Counted from the first letter of the stretch, positions 1 through 8,756 are shown. The stretch is DNA of 45,374 nt from CAZCQP01 sp964500895 (GCA_964500895.1 CAZCQP010000019.1:1-45374); one strand, 5' to 3'. A program made the numbers and translations. The notes: generated by a model from the letters alone, not told the origin.

Positions 1-1
1 T

Positions 2-280
2 TCCTTTAACAATTTGGAACAGGTGGCGGGCGTTTCTGTGCGCCTGAACGGGCTGTTTAACGGCACCAACATGCTGTTTAAAGACAATGGCAAATTCTTT
101 TTGGTGATGCTGCACGATGCCCCCAAAAGCCCGCTGACCATGTCTGAAACAGACGCTATTTTGGCGGAATTTGGACGCAAACACATTTCCACCCGGTTAT
201 CTGTGCACTACTTGCAGGAACATGGGGAATTGATGATAAAAGAAAAAGCCATTGCAGTCCTTGCCCAACATCTGGGCTAG
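2..280 (+). CDS. MecA-like adaptor protein, C-terminal fragment (gene starts before the window)
   Basis: The open frame runs in from the window edge without a start; the TTG at 14 is internal. The visible 92 residues resemble the C-terminal domain of MecA, the adaptor that presents substrates to ClpC. Matching traits are an FNNLEQV helix, a strand of the type LFKDNGKFFLVM, then AILAEFG and YLQEHGELMIKEKAI. In MecA this domain binds ClpC. The gene ends 36 bp before the transketolase gene on the same strand. The family call rests on pattern memory of a short fragment, so it is moderate; no N-terminal half is available to confirm it. Confidence 0.55.
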   Translation, partial: SFNNLEQVAGVSVRLNGLFNGTNMLFKDNGKFFLVMLHDAPKSPLTMSETDAILAEFGRKHISTRLSVHYLQEHGELMIKEKAIAVLAQHLG

Positions 281-316
281 AACCAGCATCGGCACACAGA
301 AAGGAAGAACCTTTTC

Positions 317-1171
317 ATGAAAACCAACAGATTGGCGCAAAAGCGCCTGGCTGCCCAAATCCGTGTAGAAACGGTGAAAGCCATTGGAGCCAGGGGCTTT
401 GGTCATTTAGGGGGCGCATTAAGCGTGGCGGATGCGTTGGCCGTACTTTACGGCGGTGCCATGCGTATAGACCCCAAAAACCCCGGGTGGGCAGAGCGGG
501 ACAAGCTGGTAATGTCTAAAGGCCATGCAGGCCCGGCCGTTTATGCGGCACTGGCATTGCGGGGCTATTTTCCTATGGACTGGCTGGCCACTTTAAACCA
601 GCCCGGCACCAGGTTGCCCAGCCATTGCGACTGCAAGCTTACCCCCGGCATAGACATGACCACCGGCTCTTTGGGCCAAGGGGTTTCCTCTGCCATTGGT
701 TTGGCTTTGGCCCAAAAAATGGACAAGCAGAACAGCCGGGTGTATTTATTCACCGGTGACGGGGAAATGAACGAAGGCCAGGTTTGGGAAGGGGCTATGT
801 TTGCCGCCCACCATGGCCTGTCTAACTTGGTTTGGTTTGTAGACGTAAACGGTCGGCAGCTGGACGGGGACACCAACGCCGTTATAAACATGGGAGACGT
901 TGCCGCTAAAATGGAAGCTTTCGGCTGGCACGTGCTGTCTGTAAACGGCAACGATGTGGACGCTGTGGCAGATGCTGTTGACGCCGCCAAGGCCGAAACT
1001 GGGAAACCTACCTGCATTGTGCTAAACACAGTGAAAGGGGCCGGTGTGCCCTGTGTGGCTAACATTGCTTTAAACCATCACATTGTGGTGGAAGGGGAAT
1101 TGTTGGCACAAGCGTTGGCGGAGGCAGAAGCCACCCTGACTGCTTTGGAAGGATGTGACGGCACATGTTAA
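317..1171 (+). CDS. Transketolase, N-terminal (ThDP-binding) subunit
   Basis: A 284-residue protein matching the pyrimidine/diphosphate-binding half of transketolase, which moves two-carbon ketol units between sugar phosphates in the non-oxidative pentose phosphate pathway. The thiamine diphosphate and metal motif is visible as GDGE at residues 147-150 with the paired Asn near 178 (VDVNGRQLDG). SKGH at 67-70 and TTGSLGQG near 115-122 are also typical. The ATG follows an AAAGGAAG ribosome binding site. It overlaps the C-terminal subunit gene by 7 bp, so the two are translationally coupled, the usual split arrangement in Clostridia and archaea. Split transketolases also occur in dedicated sugar pathways, so a specialised role is possible, but nothing next to it says so. 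Confidence 0.93.
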   Translation: MKTNRLAQKRLAAQIRVETVKAIGARGFGHLGGALSVADALAVLYGGAMRIDPKNPGWAERDKLVMSKGHAGPAVYAALALRGYFPMDWLATLNQPGTRLPSHCDCKLTPGIDMTTGSLGQGVSSAIGLALAQKMDKQNSRVYLFTGDGEMNEGQVWEGAMFAAHHGLSNLVWFVDVNGRQLDGDTNAVINMGDVAAKMEAFGWHVLSVNGNDVDAVADAVDAAKAETGKPTCIVLNTVKGAGVPCVANIALNHHIVVEGELLAQALAEAEATLTALEGCDGTC

Positions 1172-2118
1172 TTTACAACGGTACAATGGATAAAGAACCT
1201 TATAAAAACGTATTTGGCCGCACCATGGAAGCACTGTGTGCCCAAGACAAAGACGTGGTGTACTTAGACGCAGACTTGATGAGTTCCATCGGCACTTCTG
1301 GCCTTTGGAAGAAAAATAAAGACCAGGCCATTAACTGCGGCATTGCAGAAGCCAACATGGTGGGCATTGCGGCGGGGCTTTCCGCTGGGGGCAAAAAGCC
1401 ATACGCCCACACTTTTGGCCCTTTTGCCAGCCGCCGGTGCTATGACCAGCTGTTTATTTCCGTGGCGTATGCTGGGAACAGCATTAAGCTTTTTGGCTCT
1501 GACCCTGGGGTGACGGCTGCCTTTAACGGGGGCACCCACATGCCTTTTGAGGACATGGCCCTTATGCGTGCCATCCCTGAAAGCACGGTCATTGACATTA
1601 CCGACGGGGCCATGCTGGAAGCCATCATGCACCAGATTAAAGACAAATCCGGGGTAGTTTATGTACGCACTTCCAGAAAACAATACCCTGCGGTGTACAG
1701 CCAGGACCATGCCTTTGAAATTGGCAAAAGTGAAGTGCTAAAAGACGGCAAGGACGTGACCATCATTGCTTGCGGGCTGATGGTGGGAGAATCCATGAAG
1801 GCGGCAGAATTGCTGGAAGCCAAAGGCATTAGCGCCCGGGTGGTGGACATGTTCACCGTGAAGCCGGTGGATTTGGCCTTGCTTGAAAAATGTGCCAAGG
1901 AAACCGGGGCCATTGTCACGGCTGAAAACCACAGCGTCATTGGCGGCCTGGGGGATGCGGTGGCTGACGGATTAATGGAACTGGGACTTATGGCAAAAAT
2001 GAAAAAAGTGGGCGTGCGGGAGCAGTTTGGTTCTGTTGGCCCTCAAGACTTTTTACAGCAAAAATACGGTTTAACGGCAGAAAATGTGGCCCAAACTGTT
2101 GAGGCGCTGTTGAAGTAA
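1165..2118 (+). CDS. Transketolase, C-terminal subunit
   Basis: A 317-residue partner of the preceding gene, holding the pyrimidine-binding and C-terminal domains. The catalytic Glu that activates thiamine diphosphate is visible in GIAEANMVGIAAGL (E62), followed by the YAHTFGPFASRR segment. The C-terminal domain carries ARVVDMFTVKPVD and TAENHSVIGGLG. The start used is ATG 1165, which overlaps the upstream stop and has GGAAGGA 11 bp upstream; ATG 1186 is an alternative that would remove seven residues. Both halves together match the length of a one-chain transketolase. The two subunits should form a heterotetramer in the cytoplasm. Confidence 0.93.
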   Translation: MLIYNGTMDKEPYKNVFGRTMEALCAQDKDVVYLDADLMSSIGTSGLWKKNKDQAINCGIAEANMVGIAAGLSAGGKKPYAHTFGPFASRRCYDQLFISVAYAGNSIKLFGSDPGVTAAFNGGTHMPFEDMALMRAIPESTVIDITDGAMLEAIMHQIKDKSGVVYVRTSRKQYPAVYSQDHAFEIGKSEVLKDGKDVTIIACGLMVGESMKAAELLEAKGISARVVDMFTVKPVDLALLEKCAKETGAIVTAENHSVIGGLGDAVADGLMELGLMAKMKKVGVREQFGSVGPQDFLQQKYGLTAENVAQTVEALLK

Positions 2119-2196
2119 ACATGTTTTTATATCAGGCGCTGGATGTGTTTCCAGTGCCTTTTCAATAACACTACATACAAAGGCGGACGATTGCAC

Positions 2197-2844
2197 ATGA
2201 AAAATTACGATTACATTTTATTTGACTTAGACGGCACCATGACCGACCCTGGCGTGGGCATTACCAACTCTGTGGCCTACGCCCTGGAAAAAATGGGGGT
2301 TACAGTGGAAGACAAAACCCCGCTGTATAAATTCATTGGCCCCCCGCTGATGGAATCTTTTTCCCAGTTCTACGGCTTTACCCCGGAGCAAACAGAGCAA
2401 GCCATTCTCTATTACCGGGAATATTACACAGACAAAGGCATGTTTGAAAACGTGGTGTATGAAGGTATGGAAGATTTGCTGAAAACCCTGCACGCCACAG
2501 GCAAAAAGCTGGTGGTGGCCACCTGTAAGCTGGAAGAATTTGCAATGCAAGTGTTAGAGCATTTCGACATGGCCAAGTATTTTCATTTTATAGCCGGAAG
2601 CAGCAAAGACAACACCCGCATCCAAAAAGATGAGGTGATTGCCTATGCCCTGGAAACCTGCGGCATAAACAAAGCATCGGCTGTGATGATTGGGGACCGG
2701 GAGCACGACATTCTGGGTGCTAAAAAGACCGGGCTGGATGTGATTGGTGTGCTTTACGGTTACGGCAGCAAAGACGAGCTGGCAAACGCCGGGGCTACCG
2801 TTTTTGCCGAAACCGTGGGGGACATTCAAAAACTGGTTGGGTAA
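2197..2844 (+). CDS. HAD-superfamily phosphatase, phosphoglycolate phosphatase-like
   Basis: A 215-residue haloacid dehalogenase-type phosphatase. Motif I with the nucleophile is FDLDGTMTD (Asp10, Asp12). A helical cap follows, then a motif II region around VVATCKLEEF and motif IV GDREHDILGAK. The cap and length fit the Gph/PpaX group, which removes phosphate from small phosphorylated metabolites; the substrate cannot be told from sequence. An in-frame ATG at 2143 exists, but ATG 2197 is preferred because AAAGGCGG lies just upstream and the FDLDG motif then sits at the usual distance from the N-terminus. The gene is 78 bp after transketolase and ends before a strong terminator, so it probably closes that operon. 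Confidence 0.85.
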   Translation: MKNYDYILFDLDGTMTDPGVGITNSVAYALEKMGVTVEDKTPLYKFIGPPLMESFSQFYGFTPEQTEQAILYYREYYTDKGMFENVVYEGMEDLLKTLHATGKKLVVATCKLEEFAMQVLEHFDMAKYFHFIAGSSKDNTRIQKDEVIAYALETCGINKASAVMIGDREHDILGAKKTGLDVIGVLYGYGSKDELANAGATVFAETVGDIQKLVG

Positions 2845-2873
2845 ATACCTCAGGGCTTTGCGGCATTTAAGGT

Positions 2874-2931
2874 AAAGGCTTTTTGAAGGGCTTGGGAAAC
2901 TTTTTCTCGAAAAAGTTTCCCAAGGTTTTTT
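2874..2931 (+). terminator. Intrinsic terminator, copy 1 of a repeated 58-bp cassette
   Basis: A near-perfect hairpin has arms 2891-2906 and 2909-2924 around CTTGGGAAAC, followed by a T run. It sits between the convergent HAD phosphatase and NUDIX genes. The whole 58-bp block, including the AAGGCTTTTTGAAGG lead-in, is repeated in inverted orientation at 44257-44314. Confidence 0.88.
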
Positions 2932-2932
2932 G

Positions 2933-3511
2933 TTACAAAAAATAATCAAACAGCAGCCTAGACCATGTTTCCAGCTGCTGATACTTTTGTTGTATCTCCG
3001 CATGGGTTGCCCACTGGCCCCTCATTTTTTCTTTTTCGTTGATTTCAAAAAACAAATCTTTGCACCGCACCTGGAACACAAGCCCCAGGTGATACAATCC
3101 CACTTCTGTTGAATCGTCATTAATCAACCCCATAAACTTCGGCTTACCGTCCATATTGACCGTAATTTCTTCCTCCAGCTCTCTGAAAAGCCCAGCTTCA
3201 ATCACATCCCCTTCTTGGCCGTCTTCCGGGTTGATATGCCCCCCAAGGCCCAAGGAATACATGCCGTGGAGCCTGGTTTCTGTTTGTGCGCCTAGGCGTT
3301 GAAACAGCAGGCGTTTATCTTCATGGCAAATGTATATATAGGGGATAATTTGTTTAAACCGTGTATCTTTTTCGGCTTCCTTTCGGGGTATAAACACATG
3401 CTGGGCATAAATCTGGTTCAGTAAGGCTTCTGACTGACTCAAAGTTAAGACCTTTTTTCCATTTAATTGTTCATTCACCGCTTGGGTGTTTATTGCAAGC
3501 ACTTTTTCCAT
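2933..3511 (-). CDS. NUDIX hydrolase
   Basis: A 192-residue protein with a Nudix box at about residues 90-118: GGHINPED, then FRELEEEITV, giving the REUXEE metal-binding core at 110-115. The box departs from the strict consensus: the residue seven before RE is followed upstream by Asp rather than Glu, and the Gly after EE is Thr. Nudix enzymes cleave nucleoside diphosphates linked to other groups; no substrate can be named. The N-terminal 50 residues precede the fold and include VFIPRKEAEKD. The gene lies 46 bp downstream of the chemoreceptor gene on the same strand, with only a weak GAAGG ribosome site. It is convergent with the HAD gene and shares its terminator. Confidence 0.85.
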   Translation of the reverse strand: MEKVLAINTQAVNEQLNGKKVLTLSQSEALLNQIYAQHVFIPRKEAEKDTRFKQIIPYIYICHEDKRLLFQRLGAQTETRLHGMYSLGLGGHINPEDGQEGDVIEAGLFRELEEEITVNMDGKPKFMGLINDDSTEVGLYHLGLVFQVRCKDLFFEINEKEKMRGQWATHAEIQQKYQQLETWSRLLFDYFL

Positions 3512-3557
3512 GGGGCACCTTCATTGAGTTATTTTAGCATCTGTACATTGGGTCATT

Positions 3558-6140
3558 TTATAGTTTGAACTTTGCCACCAATTCATTCAACAAATCTGCT
3601 TGAGAGGAAAGCTCTTGGCTGGCCGCAGCATTTTCCTCGCTGGTTGCAGAGGTTGTTTGCACCACGTCGGAAATCTGGTTCACCCCAGCGTTAATTTGGG
3701 CAATGCCATCCGCCTGTTCCTTGGTAGACTTAAAAATGCCGTTAATGATGTTGGATATGGCATCAACATCACCCATAATGGCCTTTAGGGCTTGGGAGGT
3801 TGACGTGGCAATTTCCATGCCGCTGTTAATTTTAACAATGGTATCCTCAATGAGCGTAGAGGTTTCGGAGGCCGCACTTTGGCTTCTGCTGGCCAGTGCG
3901 CGCACTTCCTCTGCCACCACCGCAAAACCCTTGCCGTGGGCACCGGCCCTTGCTGCTTCTACCGCTGCGTTTAAAGCCAGTATGTTGGTTTGGAACGCAA
4001 TATCGTCAATCACTTTAATGATTTTGGAAATGTTGTCTGATGCATCCTTAATGTCCTGCATGGAATGGAGCATCTTGTTCATTTCCTGGCTGCCCTTTTG
4101 CGCACTGCTGATGGATTTTTGAGACAATTCATCTGCGTATTTGGCATTACCAGCATTTTCGTGAATCTGGCTATCAATAAGGCTGATGGAAGCGTTCAGC
4201 TCTTGTATGGAGCTGGCCTGGTTGGTGGCACCGCTAGCCAGGCTTACAGATGTTTCCGATATTTGTTGAGCACCGGAGAGTACCTCTTCCGCAGACCTAC
4301 GAATGTCGGAAATGGTTTTGCACAATGCCAGTGTTATTTGGTTAATCGAATCCTTAATGCTGCTAAACTGGCCCATATATTCACTGGAAATGCTGTTGCG
4401 TAAATCCCCATGGGACACGGTGTCCAGTACGTGGGTAATTTCGTTGATGTAAGAGCCAATGGCGGTAACCATGGTGTCAAAAGCACCCATCATGGTGCCA
4501 AAGCTTCCTTTGTAGTTTTTGTTCACATCCACCGTGAAGTTGCCCGCAGACAGTTGGGCCAGCACGGCGTTGGCCTCGTCAATGGGGGCATTCACAGCCT
4601 GCAACAAGGCATTCAGCCCTTCGGTCAAGGTCTTCCAGTCCCCTTCGTATTTGGCTGCATCCACACGGGTGGAAAGCTTCCCTTCCACCGCTTCGTTAAT
4701 AAGCCCATGAATGTCTCCGCTTACAGAAACCAGGTTGTTTCTTAATTTATCAAAACTTTTGTTGGCGATGGCTTTTTTGCCCGGCAACGGGGCAAGGGTG
4801 CAATTAAAGTTGCCGCTTCCTACAGCCTCGTAGGCTTGCAGCAGCATACGCAGCTCATGGGCGTTGGATTGGATGATGCCATTCACGGCTTGGGCCGTGG
4901 CCAGGTACTCCCCTGAAAATTGACTTTCATCAATGCAAGCGTCCAAGTTGCCCTTTTCATTGAGCTCGTTTGATGCCACATGCACTTGTTCCAGCAAACG
5001 CACCACTGTGTTGCGCACGGCAATGAATGATGCCGTCAGTTTGCCTATCTCATCGTTTGCCTTCACGTTCAGAACGGCGTTAAAATGACCTGCGGCAATG
5101 TCTAAGGCAGCAGTTTCCAGCTCTTTAAGAGGTTTTAACGTCCTTTTCAGTGTAAAGTGTATGAGCAGTGCAAGCACAATAAGGGAAAGGGCACAAAATG
5201 CCACAATGGTGTAGTTAAACATTCTAATGGGTGCATACACTTCTTCTTCCTCTATGCTGGTAATGCTCATCCAGACCGTCTTTGATGTACCTATGTAAAA
5301 GGGGATACAGGCTCTGTATTCTTTTATGCCGTTTGCAGATTCATCAATAAAGGTTTTGGCTGCTTTTTCTTCAATGGCGGTTAAAATTATTTCGGGCTTT
5401 TTGCTTTGGGTAGCGTCAGTAAACTTTACGCCAATGGACTCCGGTTCTTTGGTGTTGATGATGTACGTTTGGTGCCCGCAGATGATGGCATTTTCAAATG
5501 TCTTATAGCCCCCGTTGTTGTATTCTATGGCGTTGAGCATTGCAGTGTCTACATCGCTGCCAATGACACCCAGGCAGTTGCCTTCGTCGTCCATCAGCGG
5601 TTGCAACAAGGTAATGACCAAATATTCCTTGCCATCAATCATTTTTTTGTGCGGGTCCAAAATGGCCATGTTTTTATTTTTTTCAATGTCTGCATAAGCT
5701 TCCGGGCTTAAAAAGACGGTTTGGTTATCTTCAGAATCCACCTGGCCGTCTGTTGCATAAACGGTAAACCCATTGGGGGCACCCGAGTCTTTGCTGGACA
5801 CATAGAAAATGCTAAGCATACTGGATTCGCCTTTTTTTGCCTGGGACATCAACTCTTCCAGGTTAGGCACCCGTTCGTCAAGGTCTCCGTGCTCAATGAT
5901 GAAGATGGAGTTAATAAGTACCGACTGCTTATCCAGGGAGGTTTGCATAAGCCCTTTTGCAGCGTTTGCATTGTCCTCTGCAAGAACGGTTATAATGCTC
6001 ATTTGGTTTTTACGCAGCTCCGCCCGAACAAAGTTAGTAATTTGAATCGTTAAAGCAACAAAAATAACAACCATTCCCAACACAATGATGGCGGTGAGCC
6101 TTGTGGCAACGCTCCTCTTTTTTGCGGATGGGGTTTTCAT
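3558..6140 (-). CDS. Methyl-accepting chemotaxis protein with Cache-like sensor and poly-HAMP array
   Basis: An 860-residue membrane chemoreceptor. Residues 1-13 are basic, transmembrane segment 1 spans about 14-36, an extracellular sensor of dCache type about 40-300, transmembrane segment 2 about 308-332, then HAMP about 333-385. Instead of leading straight to the signalling rod, residues 395-605 hold several further HAMP-like units, recognisable by repeated G-[NKD]-[FL] motifs near 397, 443, 487, 533 and 578. The cytoplasmic signalling domain follows, with its hairpin tip at 710-750 (DDIAFQTNILALNAAVEAARAG). The longest frame starts at 6362, but ATG 6140 is chosen: it has a GGAGG site and places the first membrane helix at the N-terminus. 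No other chemotaxis gene is in the window. Ligand unknown. Confidence 0.92.
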   Translation of the reverse strand: MKTPSAKKRSVATRLTAIIVLGMVVIFVALTIQITNFVRAELRKNQMSIITVLAEDNANAAKGLMQTSLDKQSVLINSIFIIEHGDLDERVPNLEELMSQAKKGESSMLSIFYVSSKDSGAPNGFTVYATDGQVDSEDNQTVFLSPEAYADIEKNKNMAILDPHKKMIDGKEYLVITLLQPLMDDEGNCLGVIGSDVDTAMLNAIEYNNGGYKTFENAIICGHQTYIINTKEPESIGVKFTDATQSKKPEIILTAIEEKAAKTFIDESANGIKEYRACIPFYIGTSKTVWMSITSIEEEEVYAPIRMFNYTIVAFCALSLIVLALLIHFTLKRTLKPLKELETAALDIAAGHFNAVLNVKANDEIGKLTASFIAVRNTVVRLLEQVHVASNELNEKGNLDACIDESQFSGEYLATAQAVNGIIQSNAHELRMLLQAYEAVGSGNFNCTLAPLPGKKAIANKSFDKLRNNLVSVSGDIHGLINEAVEGKLSTRVDAAKYEGDWKTLTEGLNALLQAVNAPIDEANAVLAQLSAGNFTVDVNKNYKGSFGTMMGAFDTMVTAIGSYINEITHVLDTVSHGDLRNSISSEYMGQFSSIKDSINQITLALCKTISDIRRSAEEVLSGAQQISETSVSLASGATNQASSIQELNASISLIDSQIHENAGNAKYADELSQKSISSAQKGSQEMNKMLHSMQDIKDASDNISKIIKVIDDIAFQTNILALNAAVEAARAGAHGKGFAVVAEEVRALASRSQSAASETSTLIEDTIVKINSGMEIATSTSQALKAIMGDVDAISNIINGIFKSTKEQADGIAQINAGVNQISDVVQTTSATSEENAAASQELSSQADLLNELVAKFKL

Positions 6141-6260
6141 GCCTGCATTCCTCCGTACTATTATGTAGTGTTTACGCTGGGTTTGAAGCTGCCTGCTGGG
6201 TTTTAGCACATATCCATAAATGGAGCGGCTTTGATTATGCCTATGGTTTAATGTACTTAG

Positions 6261-6289
6261 ATTATACCAAATATTTGTTTTGTTAGCAA
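6261..6289 (-). promoter_or_regulatory. Sigma-A type promoter for the chemoreceptor gene
   Basis: Read on the minus strand, TTGCTA (6289-6284) and TATAAT (6266-6261) are separated by 17 bp. The start site would fall near 6254, giving a leader of about 114 nt before ATG 6140. I looked for c-di-GMP riboswitch class I and II signatures in this leader and saw none. The rest of the 318-bp gap 6141-6458 is filled by this leader and two inverted repeats. Confidence 0.7.
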
Positions 6290-6310
6290 TGAAAGACATT
6301 TGTTTTAGCA

Positions 6311-6389
6311 GAATAAAAATAAAACAATCGCTGAATAAGTGGGCGCACATTGCATCAATCAACCTTTTGCGCCGGCTTATTCAGCGACT
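6311..6389 (-). terminator. Intrinsic terminator for the glycosyltransferase operon
   Basis: Imperfect 21-bp arms at 6326-6346 and 6369-6389 (core CGCTGAATAAG and its complement) enclose a 22-nt loop. On the minus strand the stem is followed by a T-rich tract (6328-6311), which fits termination of transcripts coming from the glycosyltransferase gene. Confidence 0.65.
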
Positions 6390-6394
6390 CCTTT

Positions 6395-6475
6395 GTTTGC
6401 TGTAGGGTCTTGTTTGAAAGCTGTTTGTTTATGCAACGTTTGTCCTTTCAAACAAGCCCTACTGATTCAGCAAAC
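6395..6475. repeat. Inverted repeat overlapping the glycosyltransferase stop codon
   Basis: Arms 6395-6420 and 6445-6475 pair over TAGGG/CCCTA and CTTGTTTGAAAG with its complement; the right arm has a 5-nt bulge. The right arm includes the last codons and the TAG stop (6459-6461) of the glycosyltransferase, so the mRNA would end in a stem containing the stop codon. There is no T tract directly after it; it lies just upstream of the terminator-like hairpin. Confidence 0.6.
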
Positions 6476-7535
6476 CTTCAAAATATTTTTTGTTATATAA
6501 AATGCTTTCGTTGTCCGGTTTAAATGTTGCCGCAATGTCGTTGTAATAACTGGCTTTGGCATAGTCCCCCAGTTTGTCGTAACACACACACAGCTGTATG
6601 TTGGGGATGTAACCGTAGCAGTCTGGGAAATGAAAACCCCCGCTTTGGTCGTTATATGCTTTGCTTGCCGCCAGTTCATACCAATAGATGGCCATGGTAT
6701 ACTGATTGCGGTCTAAAAAGTATTTGCCAATGTCGCAGCATATTTCTGCCCTTGGCAAGTCGTACTTAAAACTTCTGAACAGTGCGTTTAGCTCCATTGC
6801 CTCATTGCCTGTTCTTCTGTAGCAAGCAGCAAGGTCTGCGCACGCGCTGATACAGTTTTCAACCCACCCGTTGCCGGCATCTAAAAAATCATTAAACGCT
6901 TTAATGGCATCCAGCATATAGCCGTTATTGCTCAGTTCCCTTGCATAATAAAAATGCTGCCTTGGGTCTAGGGTTTTGCCTTCCGATAGCATACGCCTAA
7001 AAATATTGAGGTTTCTTTCAGGGTCGTTTGGCCGCAATTTTCGGTGGCAAATGACAATGTCTTCATACACCATGTTGCCCTGTGGGGCCACAACCTCGTG
7101 TATTTCCCCAATCCACTGGTAGTTGTTGCTTCTTTTAAATATTCTTTCCCTGTAATAGCTTACCGTAGGGTTATCGTTGGCATCAAAAGCCACGTTGTAC
7201 TTAAGCATCACCATATCTGTAGCCGGATTCATATTTCTTAAAAGTTCCGTTAACCTGGCTTGGTTGGCTTCATCAATCACATCATCTGCGTCCAGCCACA
7301 TCACATAATCCATGGTGGCTTTTGAAAACGAATGGTTGCGTGCGGCGGCAAAGTCATCCACCCAGGCAAAGTCGTAAACATACTGGGTATACAGCCTTGC
7401 AATGTTTTTGGTGGTATCGGTAGAGCCGGTGTCTACAATAACAATTTCATCGGCTACGTTTTTAATGCAGCTTAGGCACCTGTCTAAAACTTCTTCTTCA
7501 TTTTTAACAATCATACATACGCTTAATGATGCCAT
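6459..7535 (-). CDS. Family 2 glycosyltransferase with C-terminal TPR-like helices
   Basis: A 358-residue protein. Residues 1-95 form the GT-A nucleotide-sugar binding half: LSVCMIVKNEE, IVDTGSTD (34-40) and the metal-binding DADD at 82-85. From about residue 185 to the end the sequence becomes helical with TPR-like units (YYARELSNNGYMLDAIKAF, YELAASKAYN, CYDKLGDYAKASYY). This layout is shared with the SunS-type group of peptide and protein glycosyltransferases. No membrane segment is seen. The ATG has a GGAGG site 8 bp upstream. It lies 79 bp downstream of a collagen-like gene on the same strand, so the natural inference is that it adds sugar to the Thr-rich collagen repeat, as happens to BclA in Bacillus exosporium; acceptor and donor are not proven. 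Confidence 0.87.
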   Translation of the reverse strand: MASLSVCMIVKNEEEVLDRCLSCIKNVADEIVIVDTGSTDTTKNIARLYTQYVYDFAWVDDFAAARNHSFSKATMDYVMWLDADDVIDEANQARLTELLRNMNPATDMVMLKYNVAFDANDNPTVSYYRERIFKRSNNYQWIGEIHEVVAPQGNMVYEDIVICHRKLRPNDPERNLNIFRRMLSEGKTLDPRQHFYYARELSNNGYMLDAIKAFNDFLDAGNGWVENCISACADLAACYRRTGNEAMELNALFRSFKYDLPRAEICCDIGKYFLDRNQYTMAIYWYELAASKAYNDQSGGFHFPDCYGYIPNIQLCVCYDKLGDYAKASYYNDIAATFKPDNESILYNKKYFEGLLNQ

Positions 7536-7614
7536 TCATTTTCCCTCCATTATAGAAATGCTTAGCGCCAGGGTTGCTGTTGAAATGCCGCTTCTTAAAC
7601 AAGCACAAACCATG

Positions 7615-8553
7615 CTATTGTATTTGGAATATTGAAACATTTCCCGATGGCGATGTTGCCGTGGCCCCGCTGGTGTATACAAACGTAAGGGTTATGCCAC
7701 CGGCAGTGGTATCGGCTAAGAAAGCGCCGGAAACACCTGTGGTGGCAATGAGGGTACCCGTATCTGCCCTTGAGGCAAAATCCGTTTGTGGTGTGCCGTT
7801 GAAGTTGGGTGTAACTTGAATAAACGTGGTTATGGCAGACGTTGCCAACAGAAGATAAGAAACATTGTAAATATGTCCGGATACAAGCGCTATGGATGTT
7901 GACGTTGGTTGAGAAATATCAGAGCCGTGAATAAACGATGGTGCATAGCTAATGCTGCTGCCGCTTGGAATTGTAGTTGAATTTACTGTAAATAAAGCAT
8001 TTTGTAATGTTGCCGATGAACCTGTGGCACCCGTTGCACCTGTTGCACCCGCTGTACCTGTTGCACCCGTTGCACCTGTTGCACCCGTTGCACCTGCTGT
8101 ACCTGTTGCACCCGTTACACCTGTGGCACCTGTATCACCCGTTGGGCCTGTCGCCCCTGTGGCACCCGTTGCCCCTGCTGTACCTGTTGCGCCCGTTGCC
8201 CCCGTTGCACCTGTATCACCGGTTGGGCCTGTTGCCCCGGAATTGCCTTTTGGGCCGGTGCTTCCTGTAACGCCCGTTGCACCTCTTGCCCCTGTTGCGC
8301 CAGCTGCACCTGTGGCACCTGTTGCCCCTGTGGCACCTGTAGTTCCCGTTACACCTGCTGTGCCCATTGTGCCGGAATTGCCGGTAGGACCGGTGGGGCC
8401 TATGCTTCCTCTTGTGCCCGTGGAGCCGGTTATGCCCGTGGTACCTGTTGGGCCTGTTGGGCCTGTGTCACCGGTAGGGCCTGTTGGGCCAGTGGGGCCG
8501 GTTGGGCCCTCTTGTTGCAAAGGAATGTTTGCATCCAGTATTAAGCCATTCAA
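7615..8553 (-). CDS. Collagen-like GXT-repeat protein, BclA-type spore surface candidate
   Basis: A 312-residue protein. Residues 1-15 are a short non-repeat head (MNGLILDANIPLQQE). About residues 16-178 are uninterrupted Gly-X-Y triplets, mostly GPT, GAT and GDT. Residues 179-312 are a beta-rich, Thr/Ser-rich domain of the BclA/C1q-like trimerisation type. Threonine in the Y position is the usual O-glycosylation site of Bacillus BclA. There is no signal peptide, which fits delivery from the mother cell onto a spore surface rather than secretion. The ATG follows GGAGTG. The gene is divergent from a second collagen-like gene and followed by a glycosyltransferase. The repeat makes long false frames on the other strand. 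Confidence 0.85.
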   Translation of the reverse strand: MNGLILDANIPLQQEGPTGPTGPTGPTGDTGPTGPTGTTGITGSTGTRGSIGPTGPTGNSGTMGTAGVTGTTGATGATGATGAAGATGARGATGVTGSTGPKGNSGATGPTGDTGATGATGATGTAGATGATGATGPTGDTGATGVTGATGTAGATGATGATGATGTAGATGATGATGSSATLQNALFTVNSTTIPSGSSISYAPSFIHGSDISQPTSTSIALVSGHIYNVSYLLLATSAITTFIQVTPNFNGTPQTDFASRADTGTLIATTGVSGAFLADTTAGGITLTFVYTSGATATSPSGNVSIFQIQ

Positions 8554-8635
8554 TATAAATCACTCCAAATTAAATTTCACTTGTCGGAACCAAAACCGCA
8601 ATGCCTATTCATTGCAGTTAAATAAGGTTACACCT

Positions 8636-8663
8636 CACTATATGACTTCAAGAGGACTTCTGT
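8636..8663 (-). promoter_or_regulatory. Candidate sigma-K-like promoter of the leftward collagen gene
   Basis: On the minus strand, AC (8663-8662), a 17-bp spacer and CATATAGTG (8644-8636) resemble the sigma-K pattern AC-N16/17-CATANNNTA except for the last base. The leader would be about 75 nt. The match is short and could be chance; it gains weight because the divergent gene has the same arrangement. Confidence 0.4.
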
Positions 8664-8756
8664 TCTTATTTGTCTCATTTTCCCTTCCCAAAAGCCCACG
8701 ATTGTACACCCAAACAGATGCAAGACCAAAATATAATTACATATTTAAAGGCACGC

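Noticed and set aside
317..2118. Split transketolase considered as part of a sulfoquinovose (sulfo-transketolase) pathway
   Set aside because: Split transketolases are common in Clostridia, and no sulfosugar isomerase, kinase or sulfonate exporter lies next to it.
6141..6254. Long chemoreceptor leader considered as a c-di-GMP riboswitch
   Set aside because: The conserved class I and class II core segments are not visible.
6141..6362. 74-residue N-terminal extension of the chemoreceptor
   Set aside because: It runs across the promoter and a terminator hairpin, and ATG 6140 has a strong ribosome site directly before the signal-anchor helix.
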